Assembly (NCBI GenBank): GCA_007922305.1
Contig: ML677472.1
Location: 514,704 to 578,703 of the forward strand
Origin: Dermatemys mawii
Taxonomy: Eukaryota > Chordata > Testudines > Dermatemydidae
DNA: 64,000 bases
Direction of reading: 5' to 3'
This document shows, piece after piece, positions 1-11,010 of this stretch; position 1 is the stretch's first letter, and every line of letters starts with the position of its first letter. The notes below the pieces were generated by a model. The model ran no database searches. It had not been told where the DNA came from and saw only the letters and a program-made list of their open reading frames with translations. Position numbers and translations under genes: made by a program.

Positions 1-41
1 CTGTATTTCCTTTGAACATCATATGTTCAAAGGAAATACAG
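1..41. repeat. Perfect 19-bp-arm palindrome with 3-base loop
   Basis: Arm 1-19 (ctgtatttcctttgaacat) is the exact reverse complement of 23-41, with loop cat at 20-22. It lies at the window edge, so the repeat may extend further left or be one end of a larger inverted repeat. Function unknown. Confidence 0.85.
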
Positions 42-64
42 TACAGTTAAACATGTGTTTAACA

Positions 65-781
65 CAGGGGTCTCAGACTCAAATGACCATGAGAGCCACA
101 TGAGGCTCCAGCTAGTACATTAGTCCGAGGGCAACATCACTGACACTTCCCGCCCGCTGCCCCCGGCTTCCTCCCCCACTCTTCCCTTTCCATGAGGCCC
201 CATCCCTGCCCTGCCTCTTCCCACCGCATCTCTGCCCCCATTCCAAGCCCTTTCCTGAAACCCCCACCCCAACTCTGCCCCCTCCCTGCCCCCAGGGGGT
301 GCAGAAGGAGTGCATGGTGTGGGGTGCAGGAGGGGTGAGGGGTGCAGCAGGGGGTTCAAGGCATGGATTGCAGCAGGTGTGCAGGGTGTGGCAGGGAGCT
401 CAGAGCAGGGAGTTCAGGTGTGGGGTTCAGGAGAGGTGATGGGTGCAGCACGGGATAAGGGTGCAAGGTGCGGCAGGGGGCTGAGGGTAGGGGGTTGGGT
501 TGCAGGAGCAGTTTGCAGGGGCAGGCAGGGCAGGCTTCCTGCCTGTCCTGTCCCACTCCCCTCACGCCTGCTGCTCTGGGAAGTGGCTGGAACCTGGGAG
601 AGAGAGGACACAGGACTCTCTGTGTTGCCATGGCTGCCCCTCCAGATACGTCCCCCAAAACTCCCATTGGCCTTGGTTCCCAGTTCCCAGCCAATGGGAG
701 CTGCGGGGGGCAGTTCCTAAATGCTCAGGCACACACTGAGATCTGCCCCCTCCCCTGTAGGCCGCGGGTTTGAGACCCCTG
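65..781. mobile_element. Non-autonomous hAT element with 8-bp TSD
   Basis: The termini are caggggtctca at the left and tgagacccctg at the right, perfect 11-bp inverted repeats. The flanks carry an exact 8-bp duplication, gtttaaca, at 57-64 and 782-789, the hallmark of hAT insertion. The 717-bp interior is GC-rich and minisatellite-like and has no recognisable transposase. Its left end matches the reverse complement of the right end of the element at 37645-37990, so the two are the same family in opposite orientation. Confidence 0.9.
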
Positions 782-1282
782 GTTTAACATGCCCATCCAA
801 AAGTGGTCAAATTTAAATTCCTGAGCACGCCCCTAGTAGGTGGAAAATAAGAGTTTTTATAGAAGTTGGGCTTGATTTTAACACTGCCATTGGTACAGAA
901 ATCCCTTCCTAGGGGTGGATTGAAGTCCAGTTCCAATTAAGCAAAGATGATCACATCTTGATGGTTCCTGTGCTGGCCAGATTAGAGAATTGATCATTGG
1001 CTAGAGAGTTATTGAGGAGAAAGTCAAACACCGCTGCTGCAATTCACCTGATGAGACACCAGCCCCTAATCTCATTAATAATATGAAATGTGTTCTTGCC
1101 TCATGTTTGGCAGTTTGATAACTGAAGTTTGATTAAATGCAGTATAAAAACGCACACAAATGCAGCTTGCCCACATCCCATTGCTGCTCCATTCTTTTAG
1201 AGCAGGGACACACAACACATCCCTGCTTCCACAATCAGAGAATCCCCTTTGATTAAAGGACAATGGTAAATCTAATTCTGAC

Positions 1283-1541
1283 ATTCACTTATGTGTGCCA
1301 CACTCCCCACTCCTATGTTAGGAGCACATACTGGGCCTTCAAGAGCAGAGCACATGTTAAAGGGAACTGGAATGGGGCTGGTGAGAACTGGCTGGAGGCA
1401 CTCCATAGTCACCTTCACCAGCTACACAGCTAGGAGCACATGGCTTCCCTTTGTTTTATGTAGTTCTGTTTTAGTTCTAATAAAGCCTTACTTCTACATC
1501 CAGACTGTGCCTCCTTCTTATGAAACCACAAGACAACACAT
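1283..1541 (+). repeat. Candidate LTR with polyadenylation signal
   Basis: The segment starts with TG (tgtgccacactcc) and ends with CA (gacaacaca), and carries AATAAA at 1479-1484 near its 3' end. The C-rich tail with tgtgcctccttctt resembles Ty3/gypsy LTR ends. It sits directly before a scrambled gypsy remnant. It is not similar to the other LTR candidate at 3844-4073, so the pairing is unresolved. Confidence 0.4.
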
Positions 1542-1637
1542 TGTAAATGTAATGTCGTCCCAACATTTATATGAAAAAATCTAACATACAGTCCATCCAT
1601 TTGACTTATTAGTAGTCATCCAGGAGTTCCACAAGTG

Positions 1638-2400
1638 CATGGTGCTGCTCTCTTACCAAGAAGTAGAGTACTTGTCAGGAACGTTTCAGAGAAAGGAGGA
1701 AAACGCAAATTAAGATCCAAGTGGGAAGATAAGATTCATGTAGCACTTGAAAGGAAAGGGGATAGCTTAGTCGATGAAGTAAAAGCAAAAAATGAAAAAG
1801 GATGTGTTAGAGTTCTTCACTGCAATCTTTTACTTTGCTGTGACTTCTTACTCAGGGATATAATTCCATCCTCTAACCCACCACAGCATAAGACATAGAA
1901 AACAAGGCAAGCTAGTGCAATAAGAGATAATTTATGAACAGCACTTTGGAGTCCAATGTTTCTTATAGTGAGACTGAAGATGAGCAACATTATGTGATGG
2001 TTTCACAGACTGCCTATATCACAGACACTCAATTCAGAGGCAGAGGCCTGGGAAATGAGGGTGTAGTTGATTCTGTAAACTTGAAAGCAACTGATCAGAG
2101 TGATATGACATTCACACCTGCTGTGGAGAAACATGAATGCCAAAATGAGACCATGGAACCTGAAACAAGTAGTGCACAAGAGGACAGATCACCGGAACAA
2201 TCCACTAACATGTGAAGTCACCTGATCAGCAAGAGAACAGCCCCACTGACATATGAACAACTAGGAACACCTACTTATAAGTGTCTAAATCCAACTTTTG
2301 GACTAGTGAATGCACTATGGAGTTATCCACTTGTTTGGCACATGCCATACCAAGCGCCTATTCCTGGACCTAATTTTACATTCTCTCCAAGGCTGATGTA
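1638..2400 (+). pseudogene. Ty3/gypsy pol remnant: integrase C-terminal region
   Basis: The open frame around 1660-1890 reads RVLVRNVSEKGGKRKLRSKW, then a valine/glutamate-rich strand and RVLHCNLLLCCDFL. This is the C-terminal GPY/F-like module at the end of Ty3/gypsy integrase. A later segment, LTYEQLGTPTY at about 2252-2284, fits the tail that follows integrase in such elements. Stops and frame changes separate the pieces. No protease, reverse transcriptase or catalytic integrase core is present, so it is a dead 3' fragment. Confidence 0.65.
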
Positions 2401-3599
2401 ATATTGGGAAATTAAGTATTTGATAGCTCTGGATAGTTTATAATTATGTTAATTTAGTTCTGTGATGCTGTATGATAGAAACATGACCATTTATATAATG
2501 AATATTGCCATTGTTAGACAATTGCAACAAATCGTGTACAAAGTATATCATGTACGGTGTTAATGAAAACATTATGATTTTCTAAATATGATTATCCTGT
2601 TATATCCATGTATCATCATAGTATCTGAAATTAGGAATATTGGCTATATAGATCTATATCCCAAATGTGTTTGCTCCTGGGATAACATCCCCAAGGTAAT
2701 TTACATTCAATCTGGCCAGCACATTGTATATGAATTATTCAAGTTGATGGCCCATTAAAGAATACTTAACACTCACAGTGGGCCATAGAAAAAGCTTACA
2801 CCCACTCAGTGAGCCTTCTTGTGGACACTTTAGCTGGAATATGGGTAAAGGCTGCTCCTGTGAGTCTTCAAAGCATGTAAGAGCATGTAAGAGCATGTGA
2901 CTTGCTCATGTGATTCTGGACTCCATCTTGGGCCTATAATAACAAGGAAGCTCTAATCAAGGACTGGTTATCCCCAAGCTATTTGAGTAAGTTCCAGAGA
3001 GAAACTTGAAAACTAGCAATTTATTCCATCACTGCTTCAAATCTGATATAAGAACTTTTCAATCTCTTGTAGGTATATGATTTCCTTAACCATTTTAACT
3101 CTCTTCTATTTCTCTTGTAAATAAATCTTTAAATTTCAGTTACTAATGGATTGGCATTGGTGTGATTATTGACTAAGATCTGAGTTTTATATTTACCTGG
3201 CTAAGTGGCTAGTCTCTTGAGATCAGAAGAACCCTTGGTTTGATTAAATTGGTTTTCAATAGCCACTCATGACAAAGACTAGTGTCGGGCTGGTGAAATA
3301 AGGGCTGGGATGCTGGGATGCCTGCATCTTTGACTTCGTGTTAACCAATAAGATGAGACAGACGTTTAATTTTGTTACTGGCTTGATAGAATAACCACCA
3401 ATTTGGGGTGAGTCTGTCCATTTCTCAGCAACTTGTCTTGAATCTGGCATCCTCAGCTGTAGCCCACTGAGGCACGGTGAGAAGTATGTTTTCTAACTAG
3501 CTTGCCATATGCCCAGTCACTTGGCATGACATGGTTATAGCACTGATCATATAGAAATTGTTATTCCATAAGATATGAATATCTTTGAGAATTTGAGGT
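2401..3599. repeat. AT-rich insert within the gypsy remnant, possibly an old LTR
   Basis: The segment from about 3050 to 3460 (aataaa near 3120, then a TTGGCATTGGTG-type stretch and gttactggcttg) resembles the sequence at 8620-8860 and 9531-9605. The two look like copies of the same old LTR-like repeat. The rest of the interval (2401-3050) shows nothing I can name. Confidence 0.35.
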
Positions 3600-4073
3600 G
3601 TTCAGTTGGATAATGGAACTAAAATTGTCACAGAAAGTTTCTGCTGAATGTAAAATAAACTTAAGAGACTTGCAGAAGGTTTCACTGTCAGTACCAGAGC
3701 TTGTTACAGAGGAAGACTAACTAGAGAATGACTGTTACAAGCTTGTGGAACTTGGATGACTGCTAATAAGTCAAATGGATGGACTGTCTGATATATTTTG
3801 TTAATAGAAATGTTGGGATGACATTACATTTATGAGGGGGGAGTGTAGCACTCATAAGGCAATGCCAGGCTTATATTCTCCTGTGCCCCATCCCTTTAAG
3901 GACTGAAAGTCTGCTCAGGGAGTCAAAGGGGATGCTCTGGTTGCAGAGACAGAGATAGGTGTGCTGAGCAGTAATGGAGCTTGTGCAAGATGTATTTGTT
4001 TGTTTTTTTATACTAAAGTTAATAAAACTTCAGTTTTAACTATCCCTAGTCTGGGAATGAAACAATGGCATCA
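3600..4073 (+). mobile_element. Gypsy-type 3' untranslated end, polypurine tract and LTR
   Basis: A purine run, aggggggag, at 3835-3843 is followed at once by TGTAGC, the expected junction of a polypurine tract and an LTR. The LTR candidate runs 3844 to about 4073 and ends in ...atca, with AATAAA at about 4021. The 3742-3832 stretch just upstream is repeated in inverted orientation at 1544-1635. This supports one rearranged gypsy copy spanning roughly 1.5-4.07 kb. Confidence 0.5.
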
Positions 4074-4438
4074 TAATTATCATTAGGCTTCTGAGTTATC
4101 AGCCAAATTACTTCAGGCTGGCTGCAGTCTCAGGCAGACATCACTCTACTGATTTCATTTCATTTCATTCAGGTCATGTTAGTAAAGTGGTCTTCACAAG
4201 GGCTAGAGATTTAACATTTTTTAGAAAATGAAAGCTGAACATAGAGCACAATTTTGCAGCAGGTCTGCATCGCATAGCAGTTCAATAGACAGGACTTCCC
4301 AGAGTACATTGGGCCCTGTTGACAGAGAGAGGGACAGAAAGGGAGCAGACCATACCAGATCCAGAGAGGTCACAGAACTCAAAGTGTGCCAGAGAAGAAG
4401 TGTCTGGTGGCAGTCAAGGCCTGCAGATGGAGACCTAC
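4074..4438. other. Intron 4, proximal part
   Basis: No exon, RNA gene or recognised repeat is seen apart from read-through of exon 4's frame past its donor. The expected exon 5 (EHPLSFAA...) is absent here. Confidence 0.5.
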
Positions 4439-4579
4439 CAAAGTAGATGAGGTTGTGGCTGCTGGGTCTGAAGACACAGCCTGTGGCCCGTGGGTTGTTG
4501 ACATCAGCCCCCTTCTCAAGCATCGCCTTCACAAGTTTGAAGTTCTTATTCACCACTGAGATGTGGAGAGCAGTCTCCC
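4439..4579 (-). CDS. TRPV6: TRPV6-like calcium channel, coding exon 4
   Basis: The 141-nt exon has a TGTTGCAG acceptor and a GTAGGT donor. It reads GETALHISVVNKNFKLVKAM, then GADVNNPRATGCVFRPSSHN and LIYFG, with the last glycine codon split. This is the next ankyrin repeat and linker (about residues 117-163). RATG.xFR and NLIYFGEHPLSF are family landmarks, and the exon stops exactly before the expected EHPLSF continuation. That continuation (exon 5) is not visible in 1-4438. The frame reads through into the intron after the donor, which is not meaningful. Confidence 0.94.
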
Positions 4580-5059
4580 CTGCAACACACAATCACACCC
4601 CTTTTGTAATGCCAACATTGCACCACAGGGACCAGAGGCATTTCAGAGATACAAAAAGTGCAACCAAGGCCACTTTATTAGTAAATAACTGAGAAATCCA
4701 GTGGGAAATGTCTGGGGTGTTCAAAGGACCTTAAGAAAGTCACCTGCACAGCTGCTATAGAATGCCATTTGCATGTGAGTGGTTAATGTCCCTGGAAAAT
4801 TTCAGCACAAACTCTTATCTCTGTTACACTGACTGTTCAAGTGACTTCAATGGATTCACCCCAGCATAAAGGAGAGCAGAATTTTGCCCAGTGTTTATTT
4901 ACTTTACAGTCTTTATTGTTTTTTAGCCCTAAGGTATGAGTTGCAATTGTGAAATTAATTGCTGCTAAATGAATTACACTTGCAACTTCTCTCTCACCAT
5001 TTTTCAGGGAAGTGCTTTAGTGCCTCGTTAATTCCACTTATGTTCCTGCTCATATTTTA

Positions 5060-5275
5060 TATTTCTGTAACACTTTCCAGGTGAGGATCTCGGAGCACTT
5101 CACAAATGTTCATCAATTAAACTTCACCTTAGCCCACGTGCAAGAGCCTGGAATCACTACCCTGAAACTAAATGGAGAGAAATTAAGTGACTTGCTCAAT
5201 AACAGGATGGTGACTAGAATTCAGATGTCTTGACTTCCCATCCACTACTCATTATATTCTCTTCTCCCTTGCAGC
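5060..5275 (-). repeat. MIR-like SINE in intron 3
   Basis: On the minus strand the order is a tRNA-like part, a gcaagtcac-type core and a tail. On the plus strand the signature is agcacttcacaaatg, then gaaactaaatgga and taagtgacttgctcaa. This is the conserved MIR/CORE-SINE pattern. The copy is old and diverged. The rest of intron 3 (4580-5059, 5276-6040) holds nothing I can name. Confidence 0.5.
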
Positions 5276-6040
5276 TGGTTCTAGGGTAGAAGGAGGCAAC
5301 TCTTTAACAATGCACAGTGACAATAAAGTTCTCAGTAGACCCAACAGAAAAAAATCCATATCCAACTGAAAATGCAGAGGGAATTAATGAAGGCAGAATG
5401 TAATTTACAAACCTTGGAATTAATAACCTCACTCTGGAGGGCCTACGTTTTATGTACCATCTGGAAGATGGCTTCTCCAGCAGCATTGCATCCTCCTAAC
5501 AACATGTGAAGTATTTGGGCCAGTATTGTCTCAGAGAGGAGACCAACTTCTAGTGAATCAATCACACCACTCCCTGGAGCGTATCTCCCTCTAGCACCAC
5601 ACTGGGACACTAGGTTCAGTAATAATTTAGATGGAAAAGTATCATCTACTGAATCAATACGACTTCCTACAGCACTTAGATTTTTCCTTGGAGGTCTTGC
5701 ACTCAAAACTTGACTGTACTTAGCAAGGAGTCTGGATATAATTATTGGATCTCAGCTTTTGGGGAACAGGATATCCTCCAAGGATAAAATGATCCTCTAA
5801 ATGCACCCTCTTTTAAAGGAATATGACATGGGTTTCATTGCCTGGAGATCTGTTAGGAACACATCAGCACCTCTGAGTTATTGAAAATGCAGTTAAGTGA
5901 CAGTAAAATATGAGTCCCTGAAACAGACCATCTTATAAAGGGCACCTTGGAATCTGGACACAAAGCTAACAGAATCTCAGCTACTATGCCATATTTCCCA
6001 GCCATTCCGGCAGCCTCAGCACATGTCTATTCATTCTTAC

Positions 6041-6163
6041 CTGCGTAGAATTCTGATGTCATTGCTTCATTGACAAGTTCTGGAGCTGCATCCATCAGAA
6101 TCTGTGCAGCCTCCACACTGTCATACAAGGCAGCCACATGAAGAGCTGTCTCCCCCAGGGCAC
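6041..6163 (-). CDS. TRPV6: TRPV6-like calcium channel, coding exon 3
   Basis: The 123-nt exon has a TCTCCAG acceptor and a GTAAGA donor. It encodes the rest of a split glycine followed by [18 protein letters not shown] and [15 protein letters not shown], an ankyrin repeat of the TRPV5/6 ankyrin domain (about residues 76-116). The GETALHxAALYD core and the APELV helix are nearly invariant in this family. Phase enters at 1 and leaves at 1, as in mammalian TRPV5/6. Intron 2 is only 247 bp, so exons 2 and 3 form a compact pair. Confidence 0.95.
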
Positions 6164-6410
6164 CTGGAGAGAGAGAATCAGATAGAGGTGTCATAAGTTC
6201 CTTTGCAAGCCTTATGAGATGCATCTTACTAAGAGTAACACGTCACTCCTAAGGATTCCCTACCCTCACACAAAGAGTGTTTTCACCCTAACCTGCCAAG
6301 ATCACTCTTTTCTACTGCTTAAGAAGCATTGCCATCCTCCAGACTCTCAGTCCCAAGGTGTCCTCTCCTTGCAGCTATCTTAGTCATGGACAGCATACGG
6401 AAAACCCTAC

Positions 6411-6508
6411 CTCTTTGATGAATATCACAAGTATGGCAGGTGACCAGTTTCTGGATGGTTTGGACATCATTTTCCTTGGCGGCCAGGAGCAAAGGAGACT
6501 CCCAGATC
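6411..6508 (-). CDS. TRPV6: TRPV6-like calcium channel, coding exon 2
   Basis: The 98-nt exon has a polypyrimidine-TTGCAG acceptor and a GTAGGG donor. It completes the split arginine codon from exon 1 (AG plus G) and then reads [16 protein letters not shown] through to CDIHQR, ending one base into a glycine codon. This is the first ankyrin repeat of the N-terminal domain, about residues 44-75. [11 protein letters not shown] agrees with human TRPV6 better than with TRPV5 (ILESPLLRASK), so I favour TRPV6. CDIHQRGALGE is intermediate between the two. No stop or frameshift is seen. Confidence 0.93.
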
Positions 6509-8619
6509 CTGCAACAAGAAAAATCACCAGATTAGAGTCTTATAATAAATAAGATGCTCAGAGTAAACACTTTCTTCCATGTCAGCAAAGCAGTCAAAAA
6601 CAGGGATGCAATAAGATGATAGCTTAGAAATGTCTAAAAAAGCTAGACAGGAACATACACGAGTAATCCACCTTCTATATAAGGTCAATTTCTGCATAAC
6701 CAATGGAACTGTAGTCAATTTTTAAAAAGCATTTGTAGTCCTGATAAAAATGTCATGTAGGAAACAGAATACTGGCTCTGCTGTTAATGTATGATTCCAA
6801 GTTATTTCTACAATATTTATAAATCTTGAGCAGAAATGGCTAATAATAGAAAATTGCATAGTAACAAGTCAAATTCCCACTAATTTCCCACTGCCAGCAC
6901 ACAGTATTGTCATATCTGAACATGAGTGCAACATTTCAATACATTCTTTGCATGATTGTAGAATCTTGTATTTCTGTTTCAGATTCACCAGCAGATTTCG
7001 TGATTATAGACCAGTATACATTGGATCAGTGATTCTTTTCAAAGCAGAGAGTTTGTTTTCTCTGGCACATAGAAGTACACAATCAGTGGGCACTGCATAA
7101 TGCTTTGGACCTAATTCTCATTTCACACTGGGTTTACACAGGTGTAGCTCTACTGATTTCAGTGTGGATACTTTGGATTTACACACTTAGAAATGAAAGC
7201 TGAAGAAGGCCCTTTGAATCTGGGTAAGAATAGAATTCAAGCTGGAATAGTGAAAGAACTATAGCTGACAGTTCAGGTGCTCTAGGCAAGCAGAAAAGCA
7301 AGTGGACTCTCTATTATTTTAAGCAGGAATGCAAAAGCAGTTCTGTAATACTGAGCAGATACCCCCTCAACATCACTGACAAGGACTTTGGAACAATAAA
7401 AAAAAAATACACAAGAGATCTACCCAGTTTTCACTCTGAGCCCCCTGAATGCCAGAACACGACTTTACGAGTCTCTTCAGTGCTGTGTGAATGCTCATAA
7501 AGTGCAGGCATGATTGCTAAAGCTCATAGTCTTTCCCCCTCACTAGAATGTTTCAGTATTTGGATGAAAAGATGCTCCAGGAGAAGAGAGGTTCAACAGC
7601 AGAGGATGCAACACTGCACAGGAGGGCACTGTGAGCCTGAACTATATCATGTTAGTGGCTATGGTGAGAAAATTGTCAAGAAAGTAAAACAAAATAGACA
7701 AGCCCCTCGAAAATAGATGATATTGAACAAACCTGCACTGGGCAGAGTGGAGTGGCCTAGCCCAATCGATTTTTTTTCCATATTGAATTTCTGTTACTCA
7801 GTGAAACAGCACCTTCTAATGCTACATATCTGCTTCCTGGAGGCCTTGTTCTCTTAGTGCAGGATACAAGTAATTCCTGACCGAAAACTAATATTTTGTA
7901 TTTATATAGTGTATCAAGGGCTGTAAACATTAATAAATCAAGCCTCAGAACACCTGTGGGAGAGAAGGAAATATAATTTTTCCCATTTGATAGATTAGGC
8001 AACCAAAGCACAGAGAATGGAGGCATTTTATTTAAGATCACAGAGCAAGTCAGTGGAAGAACCAAGAAGAGAGCCCAGGAAATTTTCACCTCCAAACACC
8101 TGCTCTAACCACTAGACTACACACCCTGAGCACATGCTATACTAAAGAGGGTCCCAGTTAAGTGCCCAAATCCTACATGTGGTGCTGACAGACCAGGTGC
8201 CAGCTCATGCCAAAGCCCAAGGCCAATTCACTTGTGTGTTAGTATAGATTAAAGTGATTGTTAAATGTATAAGAGTATATTTGGTTTTGAAACTAATGAA
8301 AACTAATGGGATGGTACATGCATTTTTTTCACTTACCTGTATCCCATTATAATGTAATAGCAAATATTTACATTGTGTATACTCCAGTAACTAACCCATC
8401 AAATGGGAAAGAAGCCTCGTGGAATGCAAATGAAGAGCTTTAAGTATGGATTCAAAGAAAGATCCTTTATCTCTGCACTGTTTGGATTCTAACAGGTCAG
8501 AATAACTGAACAAGAAGATGGAGATCCCCAGAGTTATTCTGAGTAGCCCTGAGAGACTTTTGGGAAACTGGCAGATGACTACATCTCTGCTTCCATTTGG
8601 AATTACAGACTGACTCACC
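6509..8619. other. Intron 1, 3'-most 2.1 kb
   Basis: No exon or RNA gene is seen. A MIR-like SINE in antisense lies at about 7890-8125: cacctgtgggagag, then gcacagagaatgg, then cagagcaagtcag, ending at ctctaaccactagacta, a tRNA-like head in reverse. The short open frames here have no family resemblance. Confidence 0.45.
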
Positions 8620-9605
8620 TGTGCATATTTTTACCTGATTTAGCATCTCATTAATTCTCGTATCCTTTTCTTTAGCTAATAAACCTTTAGTTGGTTTAGT
8701 ATAGAATTGGTTGCCAACATTGTCTTTGATGTAAGATCGTGGGTAAGTGACTTGTTTCTTGGGACTGAGAGCAACCTGAATGTGGTGTCATTTCTGGTGT
8801 AAGTGACCATTTTTCACATAGTCCAGTTTGCCTTGGTGGCAAAATAGACTGGAGAGTATAAGGGCTTGGTTACACTGGCACTTTATAGCGCTATAAAGCC
8901 CCCACAAGCGCTATAACCTCCTCCCTGTCCACACTGGCAAGGCACGTAGAGCGCTATAACTGCGGAGTTATAGCGCACCTGGTAATCCACCTCCGCATGG
9001 GAAATAAGGGCTGTAGCGCAGCTGCTGTAGCGCTACAGCAAGAATGTGGACACCCACTGCACTACAAGTGATCTCTGGAGATGCCTAGAGCCATTTAAGG
9101 CAATTGACGTCTCTTCCCTTTGTTTTGAACTCGGCTGGAGGAATGCGGAAGTACCTCTTTAGAGTTTCTCTCTTAACTCCGCAGATAAGCAATGCAAATG
9201 TTTAAGGAGGGAGCCTGTGTGAAAACAAAGCCTTCTGTGAATGGAGGCTCACTGACAAGCTTTCAGAAAAACGGAAAAAATCACTGGCTCTCTCCCTCCG
9301 CATACACACAACCTCACCCCCCTCATTTAAAAAGCACGTTGCACCCAGCTGAATGCTGGGATACCTGCCCTAATGCGCTGCTCTTAATGCCGCATTAAGT
9401 GCCCCAAATGTGGCCATGCTATACCACAGGAGCATCTGAGTGTGGACATACAATAGCGCTATACATATTCTTGTATAAGGGGACCGCTATAACCAATAGC
9501 ACTACAATCTTGTAAGTGTAACCATGCCCTGAGTCTGTGACTCCATGGTAAGACTGGGATCATGATCCAGGGTTTCACATTTGTTACTGGCTTGGTGAGA
9601 TCTAA
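8620..9605 (+). repeat. Old LTR-like repeat interrupted by the 8861-9530 element
   Basis: The left part (8620-8860) and right part (9531-9605) together resemble the AT-rich repeat at about 3050-3460, including an aataaacct stretch and gttactggcttggtgaga. The split by the TIR element implies that the LTR-like repeat is the older of the two. Confidence 0.4.
8861..9530. mobile_element. TIR DNA element with GCGC-centred palindromic motifs
   Basis: The termini are agggcttggttacact and agtgtaaccatgccct, about 16 bp with one mismatch when inverted. The interior is rich in AGCGCT motifs. Examples are the perfect palindrome ctttatagcgctataaag near 8881-8898, an inverted pair flanking gcggag near 8950-8975, and gctgtagcgctacagc near 9024-9039. 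There is no transposase frame. No clean target duplication is seen. It is a non-autonomous DNA transposon of unassigned superfamily. Confidence 0.65.
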
Positions 9606-10879
9606 TGATAGCACACACCAAACTGAGTGTTTAACACATTCTTGCCCTTTTTAAAAGTGAGTTTAAGGAGTCAGGGCCTTAATCACAGCAGCCTGCCCAA
9701 ATTCAGTGAGCCAATCAGACAGCATGACACTGCATTTTCCCCAACCTCTTATAAGCTGCCACGAGAGCTTCAAATTAATATAATTTTTTTTAAAAAAATT
9801 GATGTGTGCCCATTTGGCATAAGCTACAAGGTCATGTGGCACATTGTGACATTTTCGAGGTTACCCCTGGGTACAGGTGAATTGCTACTGCCTGCTTATG
9901 GGTCGAGGGAGCCTTGTTTGTGCCCACCAAGGGAAACTCACCCAAAACAACTGGCTGCTGGCAACACAAGTGCCCTACCCTGGGCTCTGATTGCCCCACT
10001 CTTTCCCTCTGCAGGCTCACAATTTGCATTCCCCACCCCTTACGCTTCCTGCATGAGTCCTTGAGGCAGAACAGAGAACCTGTTGCTAAATTTCTGGAGG
10101 TAGTTAGCCCCCAGAGATCTGCTTTGGCCTGGGGCATGTATCTTGCTAACCTGTCTATACACCCCATTTAATTACACTAAAGTGCCCAGTCCCTTGCCTG
10201 TGGATACCCTCAGTGCACACAGATTCACTGCTCATGTGGAAGCAGTGCCCACCAGCTCACTAGTTTGACCTCAGTTACAACACTCTCCATAGCACACAGC
10301 ACTTACTGGTGTCTATATAAAATCAAAGAGAAGTTAAAGTTTATTTAACAAAGGTAAAGATTCAAATAGAAGCAAGTATAAGGATTGGAAATATATAGCT
10401 ACAGATAAAAGCCTATATTAACAAGTTCCTTTCCTGTCTAACGTGGTATTTCTCACTGGCAGAGCTGCAGTGCAGAGCAAGACTGAAACAACAGAGGATG
10501 CTGTAATTCAGGACAGAAGTGCTTCAACAGATGTGTGTGGGGTCATGGGATGGGGTGGGAGTCTGGGGCAGGAAAGGGGGCTGCATCTCTCTCTGGACCT
10601 GCCCCAGTAGAGCTGTGTGGAGAAATCCGAGCCTGGAACAGCAGGGGAATGCAGGTCAGAACTAAGGTGCACTGAGGAAGGGAGAAGCTTGCTCCGCATG
10701 TGCCTGCACTATATACCACTCTAGCTAGTGCCATCAGCCACTCAGTTCTGCGAGTAGCACAATCTCTTCCATAGTAAAAAAGACAGATAAGATAGTGAGG
10801 CTGTAATACCCACCAAGTTGCTCTGCAGATGCCATAAACACTGAGAGCCATGTCTGTTTTCTTGCACAACCCTGACCCT
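9606..10879. other. Intron 1 interval without supported genes
   Basis: Several open frames of 60-145 codons overlap on both strands with no recognisable domain. The 10110-10450 stretch, with a TCTATATAAAATC box and a pyrimidine-rich left part, may be an old endogenous retroviral fragment, but I cannot prove it. Confidence 0.35.
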
Positions 10880-11000
10880 AGGGTGACCAGACAGCAAGTG
10901 TGAAAAATCAGGACGGAGGTGGTGGGTAATAGGAACCTATGTCAGAAAAAGACCCAAAAATTGGGACTGTCCCTGTAAAATCGGGACATCTGGTCACCCT
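10880..11000. mobile_element. 121-bp MITE with perfect TIRs and 9-bp direct repeat
   Basis: The termini agggtgaccaga and tctggtcaccct are perfect 12-bp inverted repeats. Flanks carry cctgaccct at 10871-10879 and again at 11002-11010, one base beyond the right end. Internal matching stretches (aatcaggacgg and gtaaaatcgggac) suggest a longer imperfect hairpin. An 8-9-bp duplication fits hAT or Mutator-type transposition better than Tc1/mariner. Confidence 0.7.
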
Positions 11001-11010
11001 ACCTGACCCT

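Noticed and set aside
4221..4438. Continuation of the exon 4 frame to lower coordinates
   Set aside because: It follows a good GTAGGT donor, loses all TRPV similarity at once, and is intronic read-through.
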